Below, in pieces: positions 41,678-51,262 of a stretch of 64,000 bases of DNA. The number at the start of each line of letters is the position of its first letter. Positions within the stretch are counted from its first letter, which is position 1. The DNA lies in assembly GCF_000518865.1 (NCBI RefSeq), contig NZ_KI912515.1, positions 81,802 to 145,801 on the forward strand, written 5' to 3'. The stretch is from Bacillus sp. J37 (GTDB lineage Bacteria; Bacillota; Bacilli; Bacillales; Bacillaceae). Made by a program: the position numbers and the translations under genes. The notes beneath the pieces were generated by a model. It was not told the origin of the DNA. It did not search any database and saw only the letters and a program-made list of their open reading frames with translations.

Positions 41678-41708
41678 TAAAAAACTCCAGCCACAGTGTG
41701 ACTGGAGT
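41678..41708 (-). terminator. terminator of nasA
   Basis: ACTCCAG-C-CAC pairs with GTG-A-CTGGAGT around AGT. On the minus strand it is followed by TTTTTTAC. Confidence 0.85.
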
Positions 41709-41722
41709 CATGTAAAAAGAAG

Positions 41723-42928
41723 CTAGATTTTTACCGTATCTTCTTTCATCTTCCAAGCTTTCTTCCATGAATGACTTACTAAGAGCAGAATTGAAAATGC
41801 CACCAATGCAACGATTGAAAATGTGATGAATCCAGAAGCATATGAACCTGTCATTTCTTTCATTGTACCTAAGATATTTGGTAAGAAGAAACCGCCAATC
41901 CCGCCGGCTGCTCCGACAATTCCTGTGATCATCCCGATTTCTTTTTGAAAACGTTGTGGCACCAGTTGGAATACAGCACCATTTCCCATACCCAGGCACA
42001 TCATTCCAACGAAAAGTAATGCTGTGATGGCAAATAACGGAGGTAATTGACTAACCCCAAGCATACACACTGCAACACCGATAAATAGAAAAGAAAGTAC
42101 CTTTACTCCACCAACTTTATCTGAGATAAACCCTCCAACCGGACGGAAGAAGCTTCCGGCTGCTACACATAAAGTCACGAAATCCCCGGCTTGAACAGAT
42201 GATAAATTGTATTCATCAACAAAGAACATACTTAGAAAGCTTGATAACCCGACAAATCCACCGAAAGTTACACTATATAAAATACAGAAAAACCAAGTAT
42301 CTCTATGTGCAAAAACTTTAAAGTAATTCGCAAGCGGCTGTGGTGCAGGTTGTGAAGGTGCATCTTTCGCTAAAATAATAAAAATAATAAACGTAATAAG
42401 TAATGGAATAAGAGCAAATCCCATTGTAATATGCCACCCAAACTGTTCAGCTAAACGTGGACCGAATAGAGTCGCAATAAGTGTACCACTATTTCCAGCT
42501 CCTGCTATTCCCATTGCCAAACCTTGAAGATGTGGAGGATACCATCTACTCGCCATGGGCAGAGCAACAGCAAAACTTGCACCTGCTACCCCCAATAAAA
42601 TTCCGATCATATATAGTTCAGGTAAGGTTGTTCCTGCAAATAGGCCCCAAAGAAGCGGGATAGTTGTAATCGACATACCTAAAATGGCTGTTCGTTTAGG
42701 ACCAAATCGATCGGTTAAAATCCCCAGCACGATCCGGAAAAATGAGCCTGCAAGAATTGGGGTGGCAACAATTAACCCTTTTTGTGAGGGTGATAAGCCG
42801 AATTCCTGTGTAATAAACACTCCTAGAGCTCCAAGCATTACCCAGATCATAAAGCTTACATCAAAATACAAAAAAGAGGAAAAAAGTGTCTTTGGATGAC
42901 CGCTGGTTTTTAAATCAGATAGTTTCAT
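41723..42928 (-). CDS. nasA: nitrate/nitrite transporter (NarK/NNP family)
   Basis: This 401-residue twelve-helix transporter of the NNP branch of the MFS imports nitrate for assimilation. The nitrate-signature stretches are [20 protein letters not shown] in helix 5 and [19 protein letters not shown] in helix 11. The frame opens at 42952, but AAAGGAG precedes the ATG at 42928. It is divergent from nasB, as in B. subtilis, with a TnrA-like box in between. Confidence 0.92.
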   Translation of the reverse strand: MKLSDLKTSGHPKTLFSSFLYFDVSFMIWVMLGALGVFITQEFGLSPSQKGLIVATPILAGSFFRIVLGILTDRFGPKRTAILGMSITTIPLLWGLFAGTTLPELYMIGILLGVAGASFAVALPMASRWYPPHLQGLAMGIAGAGNSGTLIATLFGPRLAEQFGWHITMGFALIPLLITFIIFIILAKDAPSQPAPQPLANYFKVFAHRDTWFFCILYSVTFGGFVGLSSFLSMFFVDEYNLSSVQAGDFVTLCVAAGSFFRPVGGFISDKVGGVKVLSFLFIGVAVCMLGVSQLPPLFAITALLFVGMMCLGMGNGAVFQLVPQRFQKEIGMITGIVGAAGGIGGFFLPNILGTMKEMTGSYASGFITFSIVALVAFSILLLVSHSWKKAWKMKEDTVKI

Positions 42929-42998
42929 TGTGAATCTCCTTTCATTTTCCATTCCTGAATAAAGATTTTCTCATTTTCTGTCTTGTTGTATGTCGCTT

Positions 42999-43004
42999 AT
43001 TATA
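42999..43004 (-). promoter_or_regulatory. -10 element of the nasA promoter
   Basis: TATAAT on the minus strand lies 40 bp from the centre of the TnrA-like box. That places the box near -50, the usual activating position for TnrA. Confidence 0.6.
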
Positions 43005-43033
43005 GGAGTCGAAAAAGGAGTAGAAAAGATACT

Positions 43034-43050
43034 TGTAAGGAAATGTAACG
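43034..43050. promoter_or_regulatory. TnrA/GlnR-like box between nasA and nasB
   Basis: TGTAAGGAAATGTAACG fits TGTNAN7TNACA except for the last base. It lies in the divergent promoter region, consistent with activation under nitrogen limitation. Confidence 0.65.
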
Positions 43051-43201
43051 TGAAAATATGAACAATATAAAAGTGAAGGAAACGAAAAAAAGTATATAAG
43101 AAGAAACTGAGAATTCTTGTTAGCTTATCTAACAAGAATAATTTTCTGTGAACTAATATATGAAATAATGGATTTATTAAAAAAGTCTGACCATTTGTGA
43201 A

Positions 43202-43270
43202 GGTGTCTAGCGCAAGCGTCTAGCTCCGAGCACAGTACGTGCGAAGTGATCAAGGGCTTGCGCTTTTCGT
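43202..43270. repeat. dispersed intergenic element, copy 2, abutting the nasB ribosome binding site
   Basis: The short 69-bp copy starts GGTGTCTAGCGCAAGCG and ends GATCAAGGGCTTGCGCTTTT. Its arms AGCGCAAGC and GCTTGCGCT are perfect complements. Its end directly abuts the AAGGAGG of nasB, so a folded arm could affect nasB translation. Confidence 0.7.
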
Positions 43271-43283
43271 AAGGAGGGTTAAC

Positions 43284-45623
43284 ATGAAGCAAAGATTGGT
43301 AGTAATCGGGAATGGAATGGCAGGAGTCCGATGTGTGGAGGAAATTTTAAAACAAAATAAATATCAATTTGACATAACGATTATTGGAAGTGAGCCTCAT
43401 GTCAACTATAATCGAATTCTCTTATCATCTGTGTTACAGGGTGAGATGACATTTCCGGAAATAACAATGAACAATATCGAGTGGTACCAAAAATACCAGA
43501 TCACATTATACTCAGGTGAAACAGCAACGAAAATAGATACGAAGCTCAAAAAAATCACAACAGATAAAAACCGTATCATTCCGTTTGATAAATTAATTTT
43601 TGCAACAGGTTCCTCACCGTTTGTTCTACCTCTTCCTGGAGTTGAAAAACCGGGAGTAGTCACATTCCGGACTATTGAAGATTGTGAAGCAATACTTGAA
43701 GGTGCTAAGAGGTTCAAAAAGGCAATTGTCATTGGTGGCGGAGTATTAGGGCTTGAGGCAGCTAGAGGATTGTTGAATCTGGGATTGGATGTAAAGGTTG
43801 TGCACAATACCGACTATCTCATGCAACGTCAGCTGGATGCCAAAGCATCAAGTATGCTTCAAAAGGAGTTAGAACAACAAGGGATCGGTTTCCTTTTAGG
43901 AAAAGTGACAAAGGAAATTAGTGGAAACGATCGGGTCGAGGAAGTTGAATTTACAGATGGTACAAAGGTAGAAGCAGACCTCGTCGTCATGTCGGTTGGT
44001 GTTGTTCCTAATACCAGCTTAGCTAAGGAATCGGGTCTCACTACAAATAGAGGGATTGTGGTTAATGATTTCATGGAAACAAGTATTCCTGATATATATG
44101 CAGTTGGGGAATGTGTTGAACACAATGGCGTTGTATACGGTCTTGTAAAACCTCTTTATGAACAAGGAAAAGTTCTGGCTAAGTTTATTTGTAATAAACC
44201 GGTTGATGGATACAAAGGTTCTGTATTATCAACTAGTTTAAAAGTGCCGGGGGTTGACCTTTTTTCTGTCGGTGATTTTGAAGAGGATGAAGCAACCAAA
44301 ACCTTAACAATTTTAAATGAAGTGGAAGATACCTATAAAAAGATAGTGCTTCAAGGAGATATTATTGTCGGTGCAATACTGTATGGAGAAACAGGCCAGC
44401 AATCGAAAGTGCTAGACATGATTGTTAAAAGAAAGCATGTAAGTGATGAGGACAAACGCAGCCTTCTCCACTCAACAGACAATGGAGCATCAACAGTCAA
44501 ATCAATGAAACGATCTGAAATCATCTGTAACTGTAATGGTGTAACAAAAGGAGCCATTATGGAAGCTGTCCAACAGCAGGGGTTAACAACGGTTAAAGAA
44601 GTGAAACAATGCACAAAGGCATCAAGCTCATGTGGCGGTTGTAAGTTACTTTTAACAGACCTGGTTGATTATATTCATAGTGATGAATGCAATGAATTTA
44701 TCGAGCATAAGTCACTTTGCTCATGTACGGATCTTACGGAAGATGAAGTTGTGTTACAAATTCAACAACAAAATCTAGCGTCACTTCAAGAAGTTTTTGT
44801 TGAGCTTGAGTGGCGCTCGATGGAAGGGTGCTCAAGCTGTGTTCCAGCCATCCGCTATTATTTATCGATGATTTATCCTGAACGTGAGGGAATCAGCCAA
44901 GCTGTAAACCCATTTGAAGATGTAAAGGTAAAAAGGCTGAGTGATGGGACGTATTCAATCACACCACAGCTCTTAGGAGGGAAAGTAACATCTGATGAGT
45001 TAAAAAAACTGGCAAATATGATGGATAAATACAAAATAGCAGACATCGGAATTACACCTGAACAAAGAATCCAATTGAAAGGAATTAAAGAGGAAAGCAT
45101 TCATGCTATATGCTCTGAACTTAGACTAAGTTCTACGGCAGCAAACACGGTACGCCATATGAACACATATTTTAGTGAACAAGAATGTATGTGTCATACA
45201 GACGACCGTTCTCTTAATTTGTCAATTGAATTGGAAAAAGAGCTTGAATTTTTGTTAACACCGCACAAGCTGGTCATCAGTGTGTCGGGATGCAAGCATA
45301 AAGAAGTAGATATGAGAACAAAGGATATTTGTGTAATAGGTGACGGGCTAGGCTGGGAAATTTATGTGGGAGGAAGTTTATCTCCTACTTTAAAACAGGG
45401 AGAGCTTTTCACAGTAGCTGCTCATGAGTTGATGGCAAAGCAAATGATTTGCGGACTCATTCAATATTACAGAGAAACAGCCAACTATTTAGAACAACTG
45501 GGAGATTGGGTTGAGCGTGTAGGGATGATTCATATTCGTGAAGTTTTATTTGAGGATACATTATGCGAACAACTCGTTCAGCGGTTGGAAGCAGAGCTCC
45601 AATCGTATGCTGAGAAGTCATGA
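43284..45623 (+). CDS. nasB: assimilatory nitrate reductase electron-transfer subunit
   Basis: This 779-residue flavoprotein passes electrons from NADH to NasC. The FAD motif VIGNGMAGVR and NAD motif VIGGGVLGLEAARGL come first. Two BFD-like [2Fe-2S] clusters follow (ICNCNG with SSCGGCK, and CSCTD with GCSSC). A C-terminal siroheme-type domain is homologous to that of NasD but has lost its cluster ligands: NasD TCVGETFC corresponds to a segment near NTYFSEQEC, and SACPRSC to SGCKHKEV. The frame opens at 43239 inside a repeat element; AAGGAGG supports the ATG at 43284. Confidence 0.9.
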   Translation: MKQRLVVIGNGMAGVRCVEEILKQNKYQFDITIIGSEPHVNYNRILLSSVLQGEMTFPEITMNNIEWYQKYQITLYSGETATKIDTKLKKITTDKNRIIPFDKLIFATGSSPFVLPLPGVEKPGVVTFRTIEDCEAILEGAKRFKKAIVIGGGVLGLEAARGLLNLGLDVKVVHNTDYLMQRQLDAKASSMLQKELEQQGIGFLLGKVTKEISGNDRVEEVEFTDGTKVEADLVVMSVGVVPNTSLAKESGLTTNRGIVVNDFMETSIPDIYAVGECVEHNGVVYGLVKPLYEQGKVLAKFICNKPVDGYKGSVLSTSLKVPGVDLFSVGDFEEDEATKTLTILNEVEDTYKKIVLQGDIIVGAILYGETGQQSKVLDMIVKRKHVSDEDKRSLLHSTDNGASTVKSMKRSEIICNCNGVTKGAIMEAVQQQGLTTVKEVKQCTKASSSCGGCKLLLTDLVDYIHSDECNEFIEHKSLCSCTDLTEDEVVLQIQQQNLASLQEVFVELEWRSMEGCSSCVPAIRYYLSMIYPEREGISQAVNPFEDVKVKRLSDGTYSITPQLLGGKVTSDELKKLANMMDKYKIADIGITPEQRIQLKGIKEESIHAICSELRLSSTAANTVRHMNTYFSEQECMCHTDDRSLNLSIELEKELEFLLTPHKLVISVSGCKHKEVDMRTKDICVIGDGLGWEIYVGGSLSPTLKQGELFTVAAHELMAKQMICGLIQYYRETANYLEQLGDWVERVGMIHIREVLFEDTLCEQLVQRLEAELQSYAEKS

Positions 45624-45656
45624 TCAATAAGATTAATAGTATAAGAGGTGGTTACC

Positions 45657-47789
45657 TTGACTGATCTGTTATTAAAATATTTCCGAACGAAGCAACAAGA
45701 AGTTCAATCGGAGAAAGTCTATGATACACAATGTCCATTTTGCAGTATGCAGTGCAAAATGCAGTTAATCGAACAATCTGTTGTCTCAAGGAAAACCTAT
45801 AAAACAATAGGAAAAGACAACCCGACATCACAAGGACGTTTATGTATTAAAGGAATGAATGCTCATCAGCACCCTTTCCATCAAGATCGTGTTCTACATC
45901 CATTGTTGAAAGTAGATGGAGAGTTTGTGCGAATTTCATGGGAAGAAGCCCTGCTATATATCAAGAAACAAGTGGAAGAAATACAAGCAGTCGATGGGCA
46001 TGAGGCATTATCAATCTATGGAAGTGCATCAATTACTAATGAAGAAGCATATATACTTGGAAAGTTTGCCAGAGTGGGCTTAAAGACTCCCTACATTGAT
46101 TATAATGGCCGCTTGTGTATGTCTGCGGCAGCTACTGCGGCAAATCAGACGTTTGGTTTGGATCGCGGGCTGACAAACTCGTTAAAGGAAATCCCTTCCA
46201 CAAGAGTCATCATATTAGCGGGAACAAATATTGCGGAGTGTCAGCCAACGATCATGCCTTACTTTGAAAAAGCGAAGGAAAATGGTGCATACATCATTGC
46301 GATCGATCCAAGGGAAACTCCAACAACACAATTAGCTGATCTGCATTTGAAGGTGAAACCGGGTATGGATGCAGCTTTGGCGAACGGTTTTTTAAAAGTT
46401 ATTATTGACGAAAACTTAGTGGATGAAGATTTTGTTAGTGAACGTTCAACAGGATTTGAAGAAGTTAGAAACTATGTTCAATCATTGTCATTGGATGGGA
46501 TTTCAGACCTCACAGGTGTTCCAATCGAGCAAATAAGAACAGCTGCAACAAAATTTGCGTCCGAAGAATCTGGAATGCTTTTCACAGCCAGGGGGGTTGA
46601 GCAGCAAATAGACGGAACGGTTGCCGTAAGGAATTTTCTGAATTTTGTTATCGCAACAGGAAAAATTGGGAAACCCTATTCAGGCTACGGAGCTATAACA
46701 GGACAAGGAAATGGACAAGGAGCAAGGGAGCATGGGCAGAAAGCTGATCAATTGCCGGGATACCGATTGATTGAAAATGAAGAGCATCGGGCATATGTTG
46801 CAAAAGTATGGGGAATTGACAAAAATGAGCTTCCGAGAAAAGGTGTCTCTGCTTACGAAATGTTTCAAAAAATAAATGATGGAGAGATCACAGGCATGTT
46901 TCTTGTCTGTTCAAATCCTGTTGTTTCCAACCCGAATGCAACCTTTGTGAAAGAAGCTCTTAAGAAATTAAAGTTTTTAGTAGCAGTCGATCTATTTGTT
47001 TCTGAAACAGCCAAGCTTGCTGATTTAATATTACCGGCATCTTCATATTTGGAAGATGAGGGAACAATGACAAATCTGGAAGGACGAGTCACACTGCGCG
47101 AAGCGAGCCGTCCTTGTCCCGGCGAGGCGAAGAATGATTGGCAAATTATTTGTGAGATTGCAAAAGCATTAGGAAAAGAAAAATATTTTCCTTATCAAAA
47201 GGCAGAAGATATTTTTAATGAATTAAGAGAGGCTAGTAGAGGCGGCATCGCTGATTACTACGGCATTACTTATGATCGCATTAGAAAAGAGCAGGGGATT
47301 CTTTGGCCATGTCCAGAGGTGAATCATCAAGGAACAGAAAGACTTTTTGAACATTCATTTGCAACACCGAATGGAAAAGCTAATTTGATTCCTGTGTCAA
47401 ACACTTCTGAAATACCGAAAGAAAAGCCTTGTAGTAATTATCCGTTGTACTTAACAACCGGCAGAATCATGTCACATTATTTAACGGGAGTGCAAACACG
47501 TAAAAGCTCAGCACTTGCTGCCAGAAATTTTGAATCTTACCTAGAAATTCACCCGGAAACAGCTAAAAAATACGAAATTGAACCAAATAGCCTTGTCACT
47601 GTTGCCTCGAAGCGGGGAAAAATTACCGTAAGAAGTAAAATATCTGAAAAAATCAGACAAGATACGGTATTCGTACCTTTTCACTGGGCAGAAGATCAAA
47701 ACGTAAACATGCTAGTAGGAGAGGACCTGGATCCAACCTGCAAAATGCCCGGGTTCAAAGTAAGTACAGTGAATATTAGACAAATATAG
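45657..47789 (+). CDS. nasC: assimilatory nitrate reductase catalytic subunit
   Basis: This 710-residue molybdopterin enzyme reduces nitrate to nitrite in the cytoplasm. The N-terminal [4Fe-4S] ligands are in CPFCSMQCKM and GRLCIKGMN. The Mo-bis-MGD domain has YNGRLCMSAAATAANQTFG with the Mo-ligand Cys, and the C-terminal domain ends DPTCKMPGFKVSTVNI. The in-frame GTG at 45648 is part of the ribosome binding site; GAGGTGG serves the TTG at 45657 and gives the same length as B. subtilis NasC. Confidence 0.95.
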   Translation: MTDLLLKYFRTKQQEVQSEKVYDTQCPFCSMQCKMQLIEQSVVSRKTYKTIGKDNPTSQGRLCIKGMNAHQHPFHQDRVLHPLLKVDGEFVRISWEEALLYIKKQVEEIQAVDGHEALSIYGSASITNEEAYILGKFARVGLKTPYIDYNGRLCMSAAATAANQTFGLDRGLTNSLKEIPSTRVIILAGTNIAECQPTIMPYFEKAKENGAYIIAIDPRETPTTQLADLHLKVKPGMDAALANGFLKVIIDENLVDEDFVSERSTGFEEVRNYVQSLSLDGISDLTGVPIEQIRTAATKFASEESGMLFTARGVEQQIDGTVAVRNFLNFVIATGKIGKPYSGYGAITGQGNGQGAREHGQKADQLPGYRLIENEEHRAYVAKVWGIDKNELPRKGVSAYEMFQKINDGEITGMFLVCSNPVVSNPNATFVKEALKKLKFLVAVDLFVSETAKLADLILPASSYLEDEGTMTNLEGRVTLREASRPCPGEAKNDWQIICEIAKALGKEKYFPYQKAEDIFNELREASRGGIADYYGITYDRIRKEQGILWPCPEVNHQGTERLFEHSFATPNGKANLIPVSNTSEIPKEKPCSNYPLYLTTGRIMSHYLTGVQTRKSSALAARNFESYLEIHPETAKKYEIEPNSLVTVASKRGKITVRSKISEKIRQDTVFVPFHWAEDQNVNMLVGEDLDPTCKMPGFKVSTVNIRQI

Positions 47790-47799
47790 ATGTTTTTTT

Positions 47800-47833
47800 A
47801 AGGAAGTCGGTTTATAGCTGATTTCCTTTTTTT
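47800..47833 (+). terminator. terminator after nasC
   Basis: AAGGAAGTCGG pairs with CTGATTTCCTT (with G-T pairs) around TTTATAG, followed by seven T. It separates nasBC from nasDEF, which has its own promoter. Confidence 0.75.
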
Positions 47834-47855
47834 AGATGAATTGATCATTAGCTTT

Positions 47856-48036
47856 GGTGTCTGGCTCTAGCGCCTAGTCTCAGAATCGCAAAGGACGTCC
47901 ATGTGCAGTAATTACGACAGGACGTCGAGTCTGTCTGCCTCTGGGGTCTAGTCAATTTAGAATGGAAGGTAGAGAACGCCTTCTATTCTACATCGTCTTA
48001 TTTGCCTTAGGCTGATCAAGGCGCTTTCGCTTTTCT
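47856..48036. repeat. dispersed intergenic element, copy 3, between nasC and nasD
   Basis: The 181-bp copy starts GGTGTCTGGCTCTAGCGCC and ends GATCAAGGCGCTTTCGCTTT, as in the copies at 18434 and 43202. Its longer middle contains an internal pair GGACGTCC and GGACGTCG. Confidence 0.72.
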
Positions 48037-48063
48037 TATTGTGTGAATATTCCTAATAAACTA

Positions 48064-48080
48064 TGTTAGAAAACCTAACA
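48064..48080. promoter_or_regulatory. TnrA/GlnR box of nasD
   Basis: TGTTAGAAAACCTAACA matches TGTNAN7TNACA at every defined position. Its centre is 40 bp upstream of the -10 box at 48110, placing it near -50. Confidence 0.82.
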
Positions 48081-48109
48081 TGTATATAAAATATTTCATT
48101 TAACCGTGA

Positions 48110-48115
48110 TATAGT
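48110..48115 (+). promoter_or_regulatory. -10 element of the nasD promoter
   Basis: TATAGT is at the spacing expected downstream of the TnrA/GlnR box. Transcription would start near 48122, after the in-frame GTG at 48114, so that codon cannot be the start of nasD. Confidence 0.6.
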
Positions 48116-48146
48116 GAAAGAAACTTTCCAAGGGGAGGCAATTTTC

Positions 48147-50558
48147 TTGAATAAAAAGAAGCTTGTATTAATAGGAAACGGTATGGCCGGAGTAAGAGCT
48201 GTTGAAGAAATTTTAAAAATTTCAAAGGATGCTTTCGATATTACCATTTTTGGGACGGAACCACATCCAAATTACAATAGAATTCTTTTATCAAAAGTTC
48301 TGCAAGGTGATACAGAGGTAAAAGACATCACCCTGAATGATTGGGACTGGTATGAGGAAAACAAGATTACCCTGTTTACAGGCGAGACTGTCACAAAAAT
48401 TGATTCAGATATGAAGGTTGTTCGTTCGGATAAGGGAAGAATCGTACCTTATGATGAAGTAATCATTGCAACAGGATCTGTTCCATTCATCCTGCCTCTG
48501 CCCGGTGCAGATAAGGAAGGTGTTACGGCTTTTCGTGATATAAAAGATACTGATATCATGCTTGAAGCATCAAAAAAGTACAAAAAAGCAGCAGTTATTG
48601 GTGGCGGATTACTGGGATTAGAAGCGGCACGCGGCCTTCTAAACTTAGGAATGGATGTTTCGGTTATCCATATTGCGCCAACCTTAATGGAACGTCAATT
48701 AGATGAAACAGCAGGTAAGCTTCTTCAAAAAGAACTGGAAAAACAAGGAATGAAATTTTTGTTAGAAGCAAGTACTGCCGAGATATATGGAGAAGATCGT
48801 GTAGAAGGATTGAAGTTTAAGGATGGAAGTCACCTTGAGGCAGATTTAGTAGTAATGGCAGTAGGTATTAAGCCGAATATTTCACTAGCTGTTGAAAGCG
48901 GCCTTGATGTAAATAGAGGAATTATTGTAAATGACTTTTTACAAACAAATATCCCAAATGTGTACGCTGTTGGGGAATGTGCAGAACATAACGGAATTCC
49001 ATACGGTCTGGTAGCACCTCTATATGAACAAGGAATGGTATTAGCTAAGCATATTTGCGGTGTGGCAACTGACGGGTATAAAGGTTCTGTTTTATCAACT
49101 CAATTAAAGGTATCCGGAGTCGAGGTATTTTCAGCCGGTGACTTTATGGAGGGAGACGACAAAAAGTCCCTAAAGATCTTTGATGAACAAGATGGAATCT
49201 ACAAAAAAATAGTATTAAGAGGAAATAAAATTGTTGGAGCTGTTTTATTCGGTGATAGTAAAGAGGGAAGTCGCTTATTCTCCATGATTAAGAAGGAAGC
49301 AGATATTTCAGATACAGAAAAAATCACCATTCTTCAACCGATTGGAGAAGAAACAGGTGAAAGCTTAGTTGCATCAATGCCTGATGATGAAATAATTTGC
49401 GGATGTAACGGGGTATCTAAAGGAACAATCGTTCAAGCGATCAAAGAACAGGGCTGTACAACAGTTGATGCAATTAAGGGTTGCACAAGTGCTTCCCGTT
49501 CCTGTGGAGGATGTAAGCCATTAGTTGCCGATGTTCTTCAATTTACACTTGGTTCAGATTTTGATGCATCCTCACAAAAAGAAGCGATCTGCGGCTGTAC
49601 AACATTATCTCGCGATGAAGTGGTAGAAGAAATTCGTGCCAAAGGATTAAAGCATATTAAGGAAGTTATGAATGTACTCAATTGGGAATCAGAAGGATGT
49701 TCAAAATGCCGTCCGGCTCTTAACTACTACTTAGCAATGGTTAACCCAATTGGATATGAAGATGAAAGAGAGTCCCGATTTGTTAATGAAAGAATGCATG
49801 CCAATATTCAAAAGGATGGAACTTACTCAGTTGTTCCGAGAATGTATGGCGGTGTAACGAATGCCAGTGAATTGCGTCGAATTGCTGATGTTGTAGAAAA
49901 GTATGAAATTCCATTAGTAAAAGTAACGGGTGGACAGCGTATTGACTTATTTGGAGTGAAAAAGGATGATCTACCGAGAGTATGGCAGGATTTAGATATG
50001 AATTCGGGTTATGCATACGGAAAATCATTACGTACGGTAAAAACATGTGTTGGAGAAACTTTCTGTCGCTTCGGTACACAGGATTCAATGGGCTTGGGTA
50101 TTCGTCTTGAAAAGAAATTTGAAGGTCTGCAAACACCGCATAAAGTCAAAATGGCTGTCTCCGCTTGTCCGAGAAGCTGTGCAGAATCAGGCTTTAAGGA
50201 TATTGGATTTATCGGAATTGATGGTGGCTGGGAGCTTTACGTCGGCGGTAATGGTGGTACACACGTACGTGGAGGAGATTTACTATACAAAGTTAAAACC
50301 GATGACGAAGCAATGGAGATCACAGGTGCTTATCTGCAATACTACCGTGAAACAGCTACCTACCTAGAACGTACATCTGCATGGATCGAACGCGTCGGCT
50401 TAGCACATGTCCAATCTGTATTGGATGATAAACAAAAACGCATCGAATTAAACGCCCGCATGGATGAAACCTTGTCTGTTTATAAAGATCCGTGGAAAGA
50501 GATTATTGAAGATAAGAAAACAACAAAAGAACTATTTGAGACGGTGGAGATGGTTTAA
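48147..50558 (+). CDS. nasD: assimilatory nitrite reductase large subunit
   Basis: This 803-residue NADH-dependent siroheme enzyme reduces nitrite to ammonium. The FAD motif LIGNGMAGVRAVEE and NAD motif VIGGGLLGLEAARGL are followed by BFD-like [2Fe-2S] motifs (ICGCNG with RSCGGCK, and CGCTT with GCSKC). The siroheme/[4Fe-4S] ligands are intact in TCVGETFC and SACPRSC. A TTG at 48147 lies eight bases after GGGGAGG and downstream of the predicted transcription start. It gives the B. subtilis length. Confidence 0.95.
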   Translation: MNKKKLVLIGNGMAGVRAVEEILKISKDAFDITIFGTEPHPNYNRILLSKVLQGDTEVKDITLNDWDWYEENKITLFTGETVTKIDSDMKVVRSDKGRIVPYDEVIIATGSVPFILPLPGADKEGVTAFRDIKDTDIMLEASKKYKKAAVIGGGLLGLEAARGLLNLGMDVSVIHIAPTLMERQLDETAGKLLQKELEKQGMKFLLEASTAEIYGEDRVEGLKFKDGSHLEADLVVMAVGIKPNISLAVESGLDVNRGIIVNDFLQTNIPNVYAVGECAEHNGIPYGLVAPLYEQGMVLAKHICGVATDGYKGSVLSTQLKVSGVEVFSAGDFMEGDDKKSLKIFDEQDGIYKKIVLRGNKIVGAVLFGDSKEGSRLFSMIKKEADISDTEKITILQPIGEETGESLVASMPDDEIICGCNGVSKGTIVQAIKEQGCTTVDAIKGCTSASRSCGGCKPLVADVLQFTLGSDFDASSQKEAICGCTTLSRDEVVEEIRAKGLKHIKEVMNVLNWESEGCSKCRPALNYYLAMVNPIGYEDERESRFVNERMHANIQKDGTYSVVPRMYGGVTNASELRRIADVVEKYEIPLVKVTGGQRIDLFGVKKDDLPRVWQDLDMNSGYAYGKSLRTVKTCVGETFCRFGTQDSMGLGIRLEKKFEGLQTPHKVKMAVSACPRSCAESGFKDIGFIGIDGGWELYVGGNGGTHVRGGDLLYKVKTDDEAMEITGAYLQYYRETATYLERTSAWIERVGLAHVQSVLDDKQKRIELNARMDETLSVYKDPWKEIIEDKKTTKELFETVEMV

Positions 50559-50636
50559 GTAGAACTTAATTTTCTTTTAATTGAAATTCTTCTTTCGTAA
50601 AGATTTTTGCTCTAGAATATTATTTTTAACTCTGTA

Positions 50637-50765
50637 GTGGAATGGAGCGCAAGACACTCGACTCCTGCGGGAAGTGAGGGAAGGCTGAGACCCCGCAGGC
50701 GAAGCCGAGGAGGCTCAGCTTCCTCCCCGGCGGCATGGAGTGTATAGAGCGCAATGGAACGAACT
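50637..50765. repeat. GC-rich palindromic intergenic element between nasD and nasE
   Basis: Segments ACTCCTGCGGGA, GACCCCGCAGG, GCCGAGGAGGCTCAGC and TCCTCCCCGG match the internal order of the element at 24058-24189. The outer arms (TGGAATGGAGCGC and GCGCAATGGAAC) differ from it. It splits nasD from nasE within one operon, where B. subtilis has only a short gap. Confidence 0.65.
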
Positions 50766-50866
50766 AATTTTCACCTTCAGCGTTTATAAAAAAACATAGA
50801 ATGCGGGAAAACACCTTACTCAAAAGGTCATAATATCGAAATATTCCGTCAGGGAGGAACAGAGAC

Positions 50867-51190
50867 ATGAAGGAATTAACAAAAGCAAAGGTATATGTTG
50901 GAGCATTAATTGATTTGCCCGAACGAGTAGGAAAAACGGTTATACTAGAAAAGGATAAGGAAGTAGCAGTTTTCAAACTTTCTAACGGCAATATAAAGGC
51001 TGTGGAAAATAAATGTCCTCACAAAGGTGGAGTACTAAGCGAAGGGATCGTTAGTGGAGACCATGTATTTTGCCCAATGCATGACTGGAAAATCTGCCTT
51101 GAAGATGGAAAAGTGCAAGAACCAGATTTTGGGTGTGTCAAAACATATGAAACAGTTATTGATGACGGAGAGGTATTTCTGTTAGTTTAA
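50867..51190 (+). CDS. nasE: assimilatory nitrite reductase small subunit (Rieske)
   Basis: This 107-residue Rieske-type [2Fe-2S] protein pairs with NasD. The cluster ligands are in NKCPHKGG and [14 protein letters not shown], giving C-x-H and C-x-x-H. GGGAGG lies before the ATG. It follows nasD across an inserted repeat element and precedes nasF by 72 bp. Confidence 0.94.
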   Translation: MKELTKAKVYVGALIDLPERVGKTVILEKDKEVAVFKLSNGNIKAVENKCPHKGGVLSEGIVSGDHVFCPMHDWKICLEDGKVQEPDFGCVKTYETVIDDGEVFLLV

Positions 51191-51262
51191 ACTTATAAAT
51201 AAAGTAAGAGAACAATCTTCCCTTACTTAAATCGTGAATAACGTTAAGGGAGGACTTAGAGA

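Noticed and set aside
41658..41999. 113-codon minus-strand frame overlapping the nasA 3' end
   Set aside because: It lies in another frame of nasA and crosses the nasA terminator; the product is not protein-like.
43239..43283. N-terminal extension of nasB upstream of 43284
   Set aside because: It translates a dispersed repeat element and skips the well-placed AAGGAGG.
50047..50367. 106-codon plus-strand frame inside nasD
   Set aside because: It is a shadow of the conserved siroheme domain in a different frame with no ribosome binding site.
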